DNA from: Epichloe hybrida
Taxonomy: Eukaryota > Ascomycota > Sordariomycetes > Hypocreales > Clavicipitaceae
NCBI GenBank assembly: GCA_019022495.1
Contig: JAFEKR010000005.1
Location: forward strand, 2,604,001 to 2,668,000
Length of the DNA stretch: 64,000 nt
Direction: 5' to 3'
In this document: positions 1 to 12,670 of the stretch, in pieces
Numbering within the stretch: the stretch's first letter is position 1
How the letters are laid out: each line of letters begins with the position of its first letter
The notes under the pieces: model-generated
Told to the model about the DNA's origin: nothing
Database searches by the model: none
What the model saw: the letters and a program-made list of their open reading frames with translations, nothing else
Program-made: the position numbers and the translations under genes

Positions 1-2288
1 AATTATATACCTCTTTCTAGAAGGTATAGTAATAAAGGTAATTAAACCTCTTTATAGAATTATAAAGGCTAGAACTTACTAGTAAGTAATGTATTTTTAT
101 TACTATAAGGATAACCTTAAGATAATAACCTTAATATATAACCCCTACTTACTAATTATAGCCTTAAATAATAAGAATCTCTTTAGAATTATAGGAATAT
201 AAATAAATAACACACTAAGCCTTAGTAATAATAACTTCTTTAAGAAAGAAAAAAAAGAGCTTTAGAAAGTAAAGTTTATAGCTAAAGAAAAATAATACCT
301 AATAACTATAAATCCCCTTATCTTTAATAGCTATATTTTAACCTAAAATACTAATAACTTACTAACTCTAACTTAAAAAGCTAAAGTTAAAAGATTAAGG
401 AAATTAACCTATAATTACTAATAATAAAGTAAGATTATATAAAGTAAAGAGCCTAAGGGAGTTATATTATAATAGTCTATTAACTAGAAGTATCTTATAA
501 CCTATTAATTACTATATAACACTAAGAACCCTTTACTAATAATATCTTATAACTTAATAAATACCTTAAGTAGTAAATTAAGTATTAGTAGTAAGGATTA
601 TAGTATATTCCCTTAACTCTTAAAGAGGTAAAGCTTTTTATATTTATAGATAAGTCTCTTATTAATAATAAAAACCTTAGTTTATAGATTAAATATATTA
701 TTATAATTAGTAATAGGGTAATAAAGGAAAATAATACCTTTATCTTAAAAGGGAATATTATTATATATAGCTTTATAAAAAGTAAGTATATAACCTATAG
801 TGCACTTATATCTAAGCTATATAGTATAGTTTAAGGCACTAATATTATATACATAATATTTACAACCTTTTATTAGATTATAGACTAATTAAAGATACCT
901 TAAATACTAATAATTCTCTATATAGACTCTTTCTTATTATATAAATACCTTATAAAGCTAAGTATAATAAAAGAGAAGTAGCTTATAATTAATATTATAG
1001 CCCTCTAATAGTTATATAAAAAAAAGAGATTTATAAAGTTAGGTAAATTAATAGTAGTAATAACCTAGCTAATATAATAATAAAGGCATTCCTAAATTTA
1101 GCCCTTTTAACCTTAATTAATTTAAATAAATTAATAATTTATATAGAAAGCTAGGTTAAGAGACCTATAAGGTTAGGTAAAGGGGAGGATTAACATAATA
1201 GGTATATAGGTATAGATTATAGTAACTAGGTTAATTAGTATAACTAAGGCTATAATAGCTAATTAAAGCTATAAATTCCTATAAAGGGATTTACTTATAT
1301 ATACTTTCCTTTAATTTAATTTTTATTATATTTTTAGGCTTCTTTAGTTATAAAGAAAAGAGAGACTACTAGTATAGCTTCCTTTAAACCCTTAGATAAT
1401 AGTTAGTTTAGCTATAGCTAAAGTATAAGTTTACTAAAGGGATATATATAATGTAATTAGCTATATTATAAGCAACCCTATATTACTTATAGTGGCTTTG
1501 TGTCAGGTGCGCGCGCGTGCGCGTGGCTTGATAATCAATTGTAAGGTGCAATGCGAGCAAGAGCTAGCATTAGTGAATCTTTTGGTTTAATAGCTTACTT
1601 ACATACCTTTAGGTTCTAACATTAATGCTAGCTCTTATAGGTCTTCTAGTGTGCTAGTCCTAGGTTTAAATCCTCGTGGGTAAGGCGTGCGCTAGGTCCT
1701 AGGTTTAATTCCTATAGCTAGATTAACCTAATAGGTCTAGGTTTAAATTGCTAGGCTAGGTGCTTATATTAGGCTTATAGGGCAGGTATAGTTGCGCCCG
1801 TACGGTTGCGTTATAACCATGGGGTCACGTGCACTAGGTGATGTATAGGCCTAGTTACTATGCGTACTAGGCCTTGGGGGTTCACAATTAGTTAGTTATC
1901 TTAGAGGCCACGGATAACTAGGCCTAATCTAAGCTAAGGTTACGTACGTTACTAGCCGCTAGCTAGTAGGGCCCTTAGCTTAGGGTGAGCCTTATAAGGG
2001 AAGGGATAATTATTAGGTGCGCGCGCGTGCGCGTGGCTTAATAATCAATTATAAGGTATAATGCGAGCGAGAGCTAGCATTAGTGAATCTTTTAGTTTAA
2101 TGGCTTACCTGCACACCTTTAGGTTCTGACACTTTGTATTACTACCTTACTTTTCCCCCTTTTTACTTACCTTCTCTTCTAGCTAGATTTCTCTCTTTCT
2201 CTCTTTTCTTAGCTATTATTATTAACTTCATTACTATCATTAAACTTAACCCTTCGCACTAGTGCAACGTTCCTTAGTGTAACTAACA
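1..2288 (+). mobile_element. 3' end of a RIP-degraded copia-type retrotransposon, interrupted by a TRIM
   Basis: The frame running from about 640 to 1075 gives a decayed RNase H region of the fungal Ty1/copia kind. The aspartate of an FID motif is at 649-651, followed by segments resembling NNKNLS, YSALISKLY and IDS-LY-YLIKL. Stops are TAA or TAG, as RIP produces. A purine tract (aaaggggagga, about 1179-1189) suggests a 3' LTR starting near 1190. The LTR seems to end at about 2288, where hAT1 sequence begins. The 636-bp TRIM insertion with its TSD sits inside that LTR. The 5' part lies outside the window. The LTR limits are inferred, because no second LTR is present for comparison. Confidence 0.6.
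1501..2131 (+). mobile_element. TRIM copy 1 (miniature LTR retrotransposon)
   Basis: This is a 631-bp element with 121-bp direct terminal repeats (1501-1621 and 2011-2131), opening tgtcagg and closing ctgaca. A perfect 5-bp TSD, ctttg, lies at 1496-1500 and 2132-2136. There is no coding capacity. A purine tract, aagggaagggataat, precedes the right repeat and sets the sense strand as plus. Immediately inside the left repeat, aatgctagctc (1624-1634) is complementary over 11 nt to gagctagcatt (1561-1571) in the repeat. The interior has three segments resembling a tRNA B box (ggtttaaatcc type). The terminal repeats contain a CpG-rich alternating gcgcgcgcgtgcgcg run. The right repeat is RIP-damaged at its first bases (tattagg for tgtcagg). 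Confidence 0.88.
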
Positions 2289-5200
2289 TTAACACTAATA
2301 ATATTATAAGTAATATAAGTAATATTAGTAATATAAGCTATTATAAGCTATAATAGACTATAATAGGCGATAATAAGCTACTTATATTAAGTTTATTAGT
2401 AGTTAATTTCATTTAATTACATTAGTTTATAAATCTTTTTAGATAAGTAATAATAATAATTTATAGAAGTATAAAATAATTCATAGAAATAGTAAATAAT
2501 ATAGTAAGAAGGTTTTTCTTTAAGTTATATTAGTAAAATAAAGGATTAAGTTAAATAGTATTATTAAAAAGGTATAATTTTATATATAACCTTACTTAGT
2601 TATAGTAAAATTATTAAAATAATATAATATTATAAATTCTAAAACTAATTAAATATATATATATTCTTTACGCTAGCTAGCTAACTATGTAGCTGTTCCT
2701 AGTACTCTATCCGCTTAGTTAAGAGGGAAAACCCTTTACTAGGAAGAAAAACCCTCTTATATCTGTAAACAGGCTAGCGCTAACCCTTTTCTAGGTTTAC
2801 GCCGCATTAAGTGTAACTAATTATAGGTGTTTAGTGCTAGCTTACGCTAGCCTTATCCTAAAGAAAATAAAAAAGAAAGGGAAATATATAGCTATAGTCC
2901 TAACTAGCTCCCTTTAGTGCTAGTCTAATCTTACTCTAACCTAGCTTTATGTCCTTTACTTTACCCTAAGGTATAGTGAATTTAGACTTATAATAATAAT
3001 TTACTTTTTATTTACTTTACTTCTAACTCTTCTAGTGCTTTACTTTTTAGCTAAATTTAACCTAGTACTAGTCTAAATATCTTATAAAGTCTAAGCATAT
3101 AGTTTTATTTAATTATAGTAAGGGGTAAGTAATTTAGGCCTAGTGGCTAGGTGGTTTTACTCCTAGATTAGTTATACGCTATCTATGTATTTACTTATCT
3201 TATGCTTTATTTTCTAGCTAATATTATAATTAGTCCCCCCCTCTCTCTCTTTTAAGTATAAAAGAGAGCTTCTCTTTCCTTAAGGTTTTAACCTTTTTTC
3301 TTTTCTTATAATAAATTTCCTATAGGTTCTTTTCCTCCCTATTCCCTTTAGGAGCTATTTAAGGCTTCTTTAGTCTAGTGCTAGTTTAAATACTAATATT
3401 TTATATAGAAAAACACGCTATAATATTACTAAGCTCTATAGGTACCTTATTTTTAGTGCTATTCTAGCTTTAATTTACCTAGGAACTTATAACCTTAGAT
3501 AAGTATCTAAGGAAGTCCTTAACCTAGAAGTAATTAGATTAGGCAAAGGTAAAAGGCCTAGAAGTAAGTCCCCTTTGCCTTTATTTTGCCTTATTTCTAG
3601 GTCTAACCTAGTGTAGCTAGGTAAGCTATAAGAGATCTAGTGTGTGTCCTACAAGATATAATCCGTTAAGTATAAGGTCTATTAGTGCTATAATGTTATT
3701 AGTAAGTTAGTTTATTTCTAGTCTAGGGGTAGGGCTAATTAGTATATAAAGGGGTAATATCTAATGCCTGTTTTGATTATTAGGTTTGTAATTACGGATA
3801 TATTAAGGTAATATTAACTCCTATACTTATTCTAAGCTTGCTCTAGTGCTAATTTACTTATAGCTAAATATCGCTAGCTAGTAAGGGGAATATTAGTAGT
3901 TAGTTAAGACCTAGGCTAGTATAGTTACTAGGAGTGATATAAGTGGTTTTACTCTAGCTTAGTAATAGCTTTATTTTATAGCTAACTTTAATTATCTAGG
4001 CCCTAGAGAACTATATAGCTTAGGTTAAGAAACTTTACACTAAAAACCACGCTAAGAAAAAGCAAGGTGCTATAGTAGTAGGCCTAGACTTAGCTAGGTC
4101 TAGGTTTACTAAGGAATAATATAATAAGGTTATCTTTTAGCTCTAGTAGCTTAATACCTAAGCAGCGGAAATAAACTAGCTCCTAGCCACTAGCCTATTA
4201 GCTAAGGGTAAGAGCAAGGTAATAGAGAATGTAATCCTTATTTCTAAGGAGAAATAAGGCTAATTCTAGGTTAGTAAAGGGGTGGTAGTAGGCTAGTGTA
4301 AAATAATACCTATAGCATTTACTTAAAATTAATCTAATAACTATTCTAAACCTATAGTCTTCTTATTTTAGTGTGATTTTGCCTTATATCTAGCTTGCCT
4401 CTATGGCTACACTATTTTACCTAGTGCCTCCCTCTAGTTATTTACGGTATCTATTTGTTAGTTAGTTTAGTTACCTCTAGGGTAGCCTAGGTCCTCCCCT
4501 AGTTTACGTTAGCTAAAGGCTAGGTCTTATACTAATGTGTAGTATTAGAGTTTTCTTATGCTAAGGAATCACTTTATAATATATCTTGCCTTTAGGGGAT
4601 TGTCTAGGGTAAGCCTTACCTCCTATGTGTCTCTAGGCTATTATGTTTAGGGGCGTCTATAGTTATAGTTAGCATAGTTAATAATTACGTGGTACTAGTC
4701 TTTAACTATATAACTGTAGCTATATAAGGGCAAAGCTACCTTAGGAACGCGCCTTTAGAAGAGGAACTTATTAAGGCTAATCTTTCCTATATATAATTAT
4801 ATTATTATAGAGAAGATATACTTATTAAGTCTAGTGTGAAATTTCTAGATTTCCTTTAGGTTATAGGTAAGTAAGTAGTTCTCTATTAGCTCTCTTCTAT
4901 GCCTATGTTATCTCTATTGCCTATTAGAATACTAGTTTTCTTATCTTTTCTTTTACTTCTTATATAGTTATATGTCTAGTTTATTATTAGTAAGGGGGGG
5001 TTTTCTTCTATATTATAGTACTATTTACACTAAGTTAGCTATAGCCTATATTTTATTTATTATTTTACTAAGTATAATCCTTTTCTTAAACTTTTACTTT
5101 ATTTTATTTAGGTAAAGGTCTAAGGGGAGGATATAGGTTTTAACTTCTAGCTAAGTAACTAGTATAGCCTTAAATACTCTAGCTATAGTCTAGAGGTAGG

Positions 5201-8200
5201 TTAATTAGTTTACTATAAAGCTTCTAACTATTCCTTATGGTTTTCCTCCCTTCTTAGTTAGGGTATAGTAAGCGCTTGCCCTATAGGCAAGAATAGGCTA
5301 GACTACCTATATATATATAAGCTAGGTATCTCTAAAGCTAATGCCCTATACTAACGCTACTAATATAAAGAGTATAAGCTACTACTAGGCTAGTTTTCCC
5401 TTAAGGATATTCTTATAGGCGCTTTAGTTAAGTTTCCTATTTACCTATACCCTAAGAAATTAGCATGCCTTTATTAGCGCTATTTTCTTTATACTAAGCT
5501 AGACCCTAGCTTATAAGGGCCTATAGGCCTTGCTAAAGTATATAAGTTTAGTTTTTACTAGGTTAAACTTTACTCTTACCTCCTTTACCTATTTCTTATA
5601 AATCTTCTAAGTAGTCTTAAGTCTTCTCTAGGTTTATACTATATTTTTACTAAATACTATAATATTTATATTATTAGTAAATCTAATTACTACTATACTT
5701 AAGTTAGCTTAAAGGTATATATAAAGTTTTATAAAGTAAAGGAGGAAGAGAATTAGTAAAAGAGAAAATCCTTATAGGGTGCTAGCCTTAATCTTAAAGG
5801 GTCTAGAGAGTTCTCTATTAAAGCTAAGCTAGCTTATTCTATTCACTAGGAAGCTTTATATTATAGCTATTAGCTAGTAAGGGATTTCTATTAGGATTAG
5901 TAAGTAAATTAGGTATAGGTAGCTAACTCTATTAAAAGTAAATAAAATATCTATCTAGGTAAGTAAGGTAATTTTACCCTTACTCTAGGCCTCTCTTATG
6001 CACTTTACTAAGACCTTAATTATAGTCTTTATTAACTTATTTATCCTATTCCCTATCTATAGTTCTAGTAAGAGTCCTTTTGCCTTAGTAAAGGCTATAA
6101 GTTACTTTATAATTACTACTTCTATAATTTTTCCTATAATATTTAGTAAGGAGATAGGCCTCTAAGCGTTAGCCTTTCTTATTTCTTTTATTATCTTACC
6201 TAGCTTTCTAATTACTATCACTCTAGTAGTCTAGAATTAGGCTAGGAAATACCTTACTTTAAGGATAGTGTTTAGGAGCTAGACTATAGCTTCTTTTACT
6301 AGTTTATTATAGGCTTTAATAAGGCCTGCTAGGAGCTTATTATTACCTAGTGCTTTTTAGCTAGCTATATCTAATATAATGTCTAATATCTCTTTTAATT
6401 TAAACTAGTTATTATCTAGGAATAGCGCGTTATCTAGCTCTAGGAAAGTAAAGTCTAGGATACAAAAGAGGTTTACTATAGGCTTAGGGAAAAATCTTTA
6501 TATAAGCATACTTACCTTATCCTTATATATAGTAGCTAGGTTTAGGTTATTTTTAGTCCTTTCTAGCTTTAGTAGCCTAGGTAGTTCTAGAGGGGCCTAG
6601 CTTTAGAGCTAGGCCTATCTTTTTAATCTTTACACTTCTCTATCCTTTCTTATATATTAGCCTTTTATAGGGCGTTTCTTTATGCGTTTCTTCTCTTAGT
6701 TTTAATAACCTATTCTTAGTCCTTATTTACCTTAGTATAAGCTTACTAGTTTGCTTTTATTCTCTATTATCTTTATTATCTCTTTACTTATCTAGCTTTA
6801 GTAACTGCCTCTTTAGCTATCCTTAACCACTATGCCTTTAGGCTAGGGAGCCCCTAGGGCTTCTATAGGGCTACCTTATTTACTATTTATTAAAGGTTTA
6901 TAATAAGCTAAGTAGCGTATGTGTTTATCCCTTCTTTATTACGTAAATCTAGGGCATTTTTAGGTTAAAAGCGTACTATTACCTTTACCTTTATATATGG
7001 TTTATCTATTATATTTTACGTGTGTCTAAGGGCCTAGGGGATATTATCTTATAGGCTAGTGAAGATGCTAATTAGCTATAGAATATAGTTAGATTTAGTA
7101 AGGTCTTTTACTCCTTTATAGTAAACTTAGATATCTAGGGTTACTTACACTAGGTCTATAGTACTATCCCTATTATTCTTATATTATCTAGTTAGTTCCC
7201 CTTAGGGCATTACTAGTCTAAGCCTTTACTAGCTTATAAGTTCTAGTAGCTTATTTACTTTATTAGTTATTCTATCTAGCTTATCCTAGAGAGAATGCTT
7301 TTAGTTAAAATCTCCTATAAATACGCTTTAGTTATGTGATGTCTTTATGTTAATATCTTATATAGGGGTGTTCTAGTTATTACTATAACCTTTTAAATAA
7401 AGGGAATAGATATTAATCCTATGAATTTCTACTAGTAACTAGTTAGGCCCTCCCTAGGCTAACTATAACCCTATATTATGTTTCTTATTAATATATATAG
7501 CGTTATACCTATTATAGTATGTAAGTTAGAACTAAGTAAGGCCTAGTATAAGGGGCTATAGATGTTTTATATGTTCTTACTCTTAGATTACTATTATGTC
7601 TATATTAGTTTAGTAATAGAGTGTAATATATATTAGGCTATTTTTCTTATTTACATTTTAGAAGAGAACTTATAATATTACTATATTAATTAGGGGGGTA
7701 GTAGTAAGTCTTAGCTATCCTATGCTAGTTTTATTCTAGCCCTAAGTTATTTTATATAGCGCTTAATGCTCCTAGCTCTTAGCTATTTAGCGCTTTACTT
7801 TATGTTTATAGGTTAACCCCTTTTTCTTCCTATTATTACTATAGGTTTTATAGCTATACTAGCTCTCTCTTAGGCTAGAGCTAGGTTCTTACTAGGGGAG
7901 CTAGAGGTAAAGTAAGATACTTATTTTAGGTAACTAGCCTTTGCTATGTTTTACTTCTCTTTTAGTACTAGGTAGTCTTTAGACTAGGCTAGGTATAGTC
8001 TAAAGTATAAGATATAGTTTTCCTTAAGTTATTTATTTATTATTAGGTATAATGCCTTACTATCTTTATACTAGCTAGCTCTATACTTACTATACCTTAG
8101 TGCTACCTTATAGAACTTAGTAATATATCCTATTTAGAAGTAGTTATAGCACTATCTAGGTTATAAGGTCTTATTATATAGTTTAGTTTAGAATAGCTTT

Positions 8201-9506
8201 GCTTTAAAGACTATTTTATCTTAGTATATTTTATTAGTATCTTTAACTTTAGCTAGTCTAAGAATTAGGGTGGTTTACTAGGTGTTTTTGCCCTAGGGGC
8301 GTCTTATAGTTACCTTAATTATATTTACTTTATTTACTTTTCTAATTTCTATTACTAGGTTCTTAATAGATATATACTTTATTAGGAAACCCTTAATAAT
8401 AACGCTAAGTATATAGTAGTAAATAGCTACCTCTAGGCTAAATACTTTAGTAATCTATTTTTAGTTTTCTTTATATTATACTATGTTTTCTTTAAAGGTA
8501 ATAATTATATCCTTACTAGGGAGTCTTATAGCTACTACTACTAAGGCTTACCTAATAGCTTTATTTATAGCTATAACTATATTTTCTACGCCCCTAGACT
8601 AAAGTGATTCTTATATAGTGTTTTCTTTTATATGTACTTCTCTGTGTTATCTTCTAGGGACCTAGAGAGAGAGGGGGTTAGTATTTAGTTATTTTAGAGT
8701 AAGCCTAGCTATAATACTAGCCTAGGTTAGGGAGTTATTATCTTTAGCTTCCTCCCTAATAGCCTCCTTAAGGGCTATTTTTAATGCTTCTTTAGTAGTA
8801 TAAATATTACTATTATTAGTGTTTATAGTTCTTATTTTAGCTTAGGCGTAGTTTACTACCTAGTTAGCTATAGCTAGTGTAATACGCTATACTTAGGTAA
8901 CTTTATTACTTAGGATAAGGCTAGTAATTTTATTATAATATTTTATATCTTTAGGGTATATAAATTAGTTCTAGTTTACTATTAGGTTATCTTTGCTCCT
9001 TTAGATATTAAACTATCCTATTCCTATGTTTAGGTAATAGCTACTCTAAGCTAGCCCCCCTAAGCCTATATTAATTACTATTAGTGTATTATTTGCACTC
9101 TTACCACTAGCTTTATTACGCTATAATATTATAAGGGGGGAGAAATAAAGGCAATGATTTTGAATATTAATGTGATTTGTATTTTAGAGGCGATTCCGGA
9201 CCTTGGGTTTAGTGCGGAAAAGTATGCAAAGGTTAAACTAATTAAATAAAATAGGTAATAATAAAAGCTTTTATAAACTAGCTTTCTTTTAATCCTTATA
9301 ATACTAATAACTAATAAAAAGTCTAATACTATATTTATAGTATTTATAGTTAGTGTAGTTTAAGGAAAAAGATTTGTATTATATTGTATTATAGTTTTTT
9401 TTCACTCATAGTTAGTGTAGTTTGTACTATAGTGTAGTTTATAGTGTAGTAACTACACTACACTACAAATACTACACTACACTACACATTGTAGTGCAAT
9501 ACTCTA
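2289..9506. mobile_element. hAT1: right part of a hAT-like element, split by LINE-Y
   Basis: The pieces are 2289-2655 and 9249-9506, separated by LINE-Y. Joined, they match the right half of hAT2 (about 11,549-12,108): the aacactaataatattataag opening, the aataggtaataataaaagc stretch, the gtagtgtagt palindromes and the terminal gcaatactct. The end at 9506 reads caatactcta, which is hAT2's caatactctg with one G-to-A change. Sequence to the right resumes LINE-X. The left terminus is not in the window. No transposase reading frame is visible. Confidence 0.65.
2656..9234 (-). mobile_element. LINE-Y: near full-length, RIP-inactivated non-LTR retrotransposon
   Basis: This is about 6.6 kb on the minus strand, flanked by a 14-bp TSD, aaactaattaaata (2642-2655 and 9235-9248). 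The 3' end is at the left with a TA-rich tail. Minus-strand translation shows an APE-type endonuclease motif, Gly-Asp-Phe-Asn (7314-7325), and a reverse transcriptase motif, Phe-Thr-Asn-Asn-Ile-Asn (5670-5681). The latter is the expected (F/Y)xDD box with both aspartates changed by G-to-A. The order endonuclease then RT fits Tad1-like fungal LINEs. Stops occur throughout, so it is dead. The 3' end (2656-3300) is repeated in LINE-Z. The 5' end, gcggaaaagtatgcaaagg, is repeated in LINE-X. Confidence 0.85.
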
Positions 9507-9715
9507 ACTATACCTTAAGGCTACCTTATAGAACTTTATAATATAGCTTATTTAGAAGTAATTATAGCACTATTAGGGTTATAAGGTTTTATTATAAGGT
9601 TTAGTTTAGAATAGCTTTACTTTAAAGACTATTTTATTACTATAAATCTTATTAGCTTCTTTTACCTTTACTAGGCTAAGGATTAGTATAGTTCTCTAAG
9701 CTTCTTTGCCTTAGG

Positions 9716-12108
9716 CAGAGTATTGTTTGTAGTGTAGTTAGTGTAGTTTTTAGGAAAAATTTGTATTTATATTGTAGTTTTTTTTTTTCTTATAGTTAGT
9801 GTATTGTAATTTTTTTTTTGTAGTGTAGTGTAGTGTAGTTTTTTTCTCTTGTAGTGTGAGTAAAAAAAGTGGGCCTTTTTATTATATAAGGTTATTATAA
9901 GGATTAAAAGAACGCTAGTTATATAGAAGCTTTTATTATTACCTATTTTACTTAATTAGTTATATAATTTATAAAATTTACCTTTTTTTAAGGATTTTAC
10001 TATAACTAGGGTTATTTATAATATTATACCTTTTTAATAATACTATTATACTAATTACTTTATTTTACTAATATAACTTAAAGAAAAACCTTCTTATTAT
10101 TTTATTTACTATTACTATTAATTATTTTATATTTTAAAATGTTATTATTATTATTTTAAATAAAAAATACCCTAAACTAATAAATAAAATTAATTAAGAA
10201 ATCTAGATAAATTACTAGAAGTTAATAGAATATATACTTAGTACTTAAATCTTATTCTTAATATAATAAGAACTTAAAAAAAGCTTAAACTATTTATTTA
10301 AGATTTAAACTAATTAAATATTACTTTTAGCTTTATAATTCTAAAGCCTTAAGAAGTTATATATAGTAACTTTATATATCTTATTACTATAATATATAAA
10401 TAAAGAATATAATAAACTAATATTTATAATCTATTAATAAATAATTAATAGTATTATTTTAATTACCCTATATAGCTTAATTAAGCTATAAAAAATAAGT
10501 TTAACTTATTTTTTAAAATAAAACTAAGACTTACTTTTATATAATATACTATACTTATTATAAGAGCTTTAATAACTTTAATAACCTTAATTACTATTAT
10601 TACTATTAATACTATTATTACTATTATTACTTAATTACTATTATTACTATTATTACTTAATTACTATTATTACTATTATTTTACTTTTATTATTATTTTA
10701 AAAAAATATAAAAGAGAAAACATTTTTATAATATTAATATTTTTAAAAACCTTAAAATACTAAGTTATTAAAAACTATAGCTTTTACTATATATATATTC
10801 TTTACGCTAGCTAGCTAACTATATAGCTGTTCCTAGTACTCTATTCGCTTAGTTAAGAGAGAAAACCCTTTGCTAGGAAGAAAAACCCTCTTATGTTTAT
10901 AAATAGGCTAGCGCTAACCCTCTTCTAGGTTTGCGCTACATTAGGTGTGATTAATTATAGGTATTTAGTGCTAGCTTATGCTAGCCTTATCCTAAAGAAA
11001 ATAAAAAAGAAAGGAAAAAGTATAGTAGTAATCCTAACTAGCTCCCTTTAGTGCTAGTCTAGTCTTACTTTAACCTAGCTTTATATCTCTTACTTTACCC
11101 TAGGGTATAGTAAATTTAGATTTATAATAATAATTCACTTTTTATTTGCTTTACTTCTAACTCTTCTAGTGCCTTACTTTTTAGCTAAATTTAACCTAGT
11201 ACTAGTTTAAATATCTTATAAAGTCTAAGTATATAGTTTTATTTAATTATAGTAAGAGGTAAGTAATTTAGGCCTAGTAACTAGGCGGTTTTGCTCCTAG
11301 ATTAGTTATGCGCTATCTATATATTTACTTATCTTATGCTTTGTTTTCTAGCTAATATTATAGTTAGTCCCCCCCCTCTCTTGAGTATAAAAGAGGGCTC
11401 CTCCCCCCTTGAGGTTCTGACCTTTTTCCTCTTCTTTAAAAACCTTAAAATACTAAGTTATTAAAAACTATAGCTTTACTATAGTAATTTACTTATAATT
11501 ACTAGTATTTATATTTTATTTATTTATTAGTTATTTATTTTTTAATAAACTTTAACACTAATAATATTATAAGTAATATTAGTAATATTAGTAATATAAG
11601 CTATTATAAGCTATTATAAGCTATAATAGGCTATAATAAGCTACTTATATTAAGTTTATTAGTAGTTTATTAGTAGTTTATTTTATTTTATTACTTTAGT
11701 TTATAGTTTTTTTAAATAAGTAATAATAATAATTTATAGAAATATAAAATAATTTATAGAAATAGCAAATAATATAATAAGAAGGTTTTTCTTTAAGTTA
11801 TATTAGTAAAATAAAGTATTAAGTTAGATAGTATTATTAAAAAGGTATAATATTATATATAACCTTACTTAGTTATAGTGAAATTATTAAAATAATATAA
11901 TATTATAAATTCTATAACTAATTAAATAAAATAGGTAATAATAAAAGCTTTTATATAACTAGCTTTCTTTTAATACTTATAATACTAATAACTAATAAAA
12001 AGTCTAATACTATATTTGTAGTATTTGTAGTTAGTGTAGTTTGTAGTGTAGTAACTACACTACACTACAAATACTACACTACACTACACATTGTAGTGCA
12101 ATACTCTG
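9716..12108. mobile_element. hAT2: complete hAT-like element with long inverted repeats
   Basis: The termini are cagagtattg (from 9716) and caatactctg (to 12108), perfect inverted repeats of each other. They are flanked by an 8-bp TSD, gccttagg (9708-9715) and gccttaga (12109-12116), one G-to-A apart. Terminal CAGAG and an 8-bp duplication are hAT superfamily hallmarks. The two arms (about 9716-10,170 and 11,700-12,108) are extended inverted repeats, so the element could fold back on itself. Arrays of gtagtgtagt lie near both ends. It holds truncated LINE-Z. Without that insertion it is about 1.7 kb, with no visible transposase, so it is probably non-autonomous. Confidence 0.8.
10791..11434 (-). 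mobile_element. LINE-Z: 5'-truncated LINE insertion
   Basis: About 645 bp match the 3' end of LINE-Y (2656-3300), including the tatatatattctttacgc terminus and the run of C followed by tctc near 11,370. Flanking sequence of about 45 bp is duplicated (from about 10,742 and from about 11,435; begins tttaaaaaccttaaaatac). This is an unusually long but clear target duplication. 5' truncation is the usual product of incomplete target-primed reverse transcription. It lies within hAT2. Confidence 0.8.
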
Positions 12109-12472
12109 GCCTTAGAGTTATCTTATAGTTACCTTAATTATATTTACCTTATTAGCTTTTTTAATCTTAGCTATAAGGTTTTTAATAGCTATATATTTAG
12201 TAAGAAATCCTTTAATAATAACACTAAGTATATATTAATAAAGGGTTATATTTAGTTTAAATGCATTAGGGATTTATCTTTAGTTATCTTTATATTAGGC
12301 TATATTTCCTTTAAAGGTAATAATTATATCTTTACTAAGAAGTCTTTTAGCTACTATTACTATAGCTTAGCTAGTAGCTTTATTTACTACTATTTCTATA
12401 TCTTTAGTGCCTTAGAACTAGAGTAATTCCTAATAAAGCTTCCTTTTATAAGTACTTTTTAATATTATTTAC

Positions 12473-12670
12473 TGTGAGAACAATGATAGCTAGGCAAGAG
12501 GTATAGGGGCTCTAGTATATTAACTAAAGCTTGCTAGGTCTAAATGTGTTATGCGTGCGAGTCACTGTCTTATAGCTAGTGGCTCGCTAGTGTTACGTAA
12601 ACCTAGCCCTAGGGTCTCGCTAGCCTATGGGGTGCGTAGGTGCACCTATTATTATAAGTGAGACCTTATA
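12473..12670 (-). repeat. Gypsy A 3' LTR
   Basis: 198 bp, opening tgtgagaaca on the plus strand. It aligns along its full length with 30581-30778. A related 209-bp LTR in the opposite orientation is at 31753-31961. Confidence 0.9.

Noticed and set aside
1561..1634. A tRNA gene: a 74-nt unit closed by an 11-bp stem with box A- and B-like motifs
   Set aside because: There is no anticodon arm and the closing stem is too long. The position across the LTR boundary fits a self-priming stem better.
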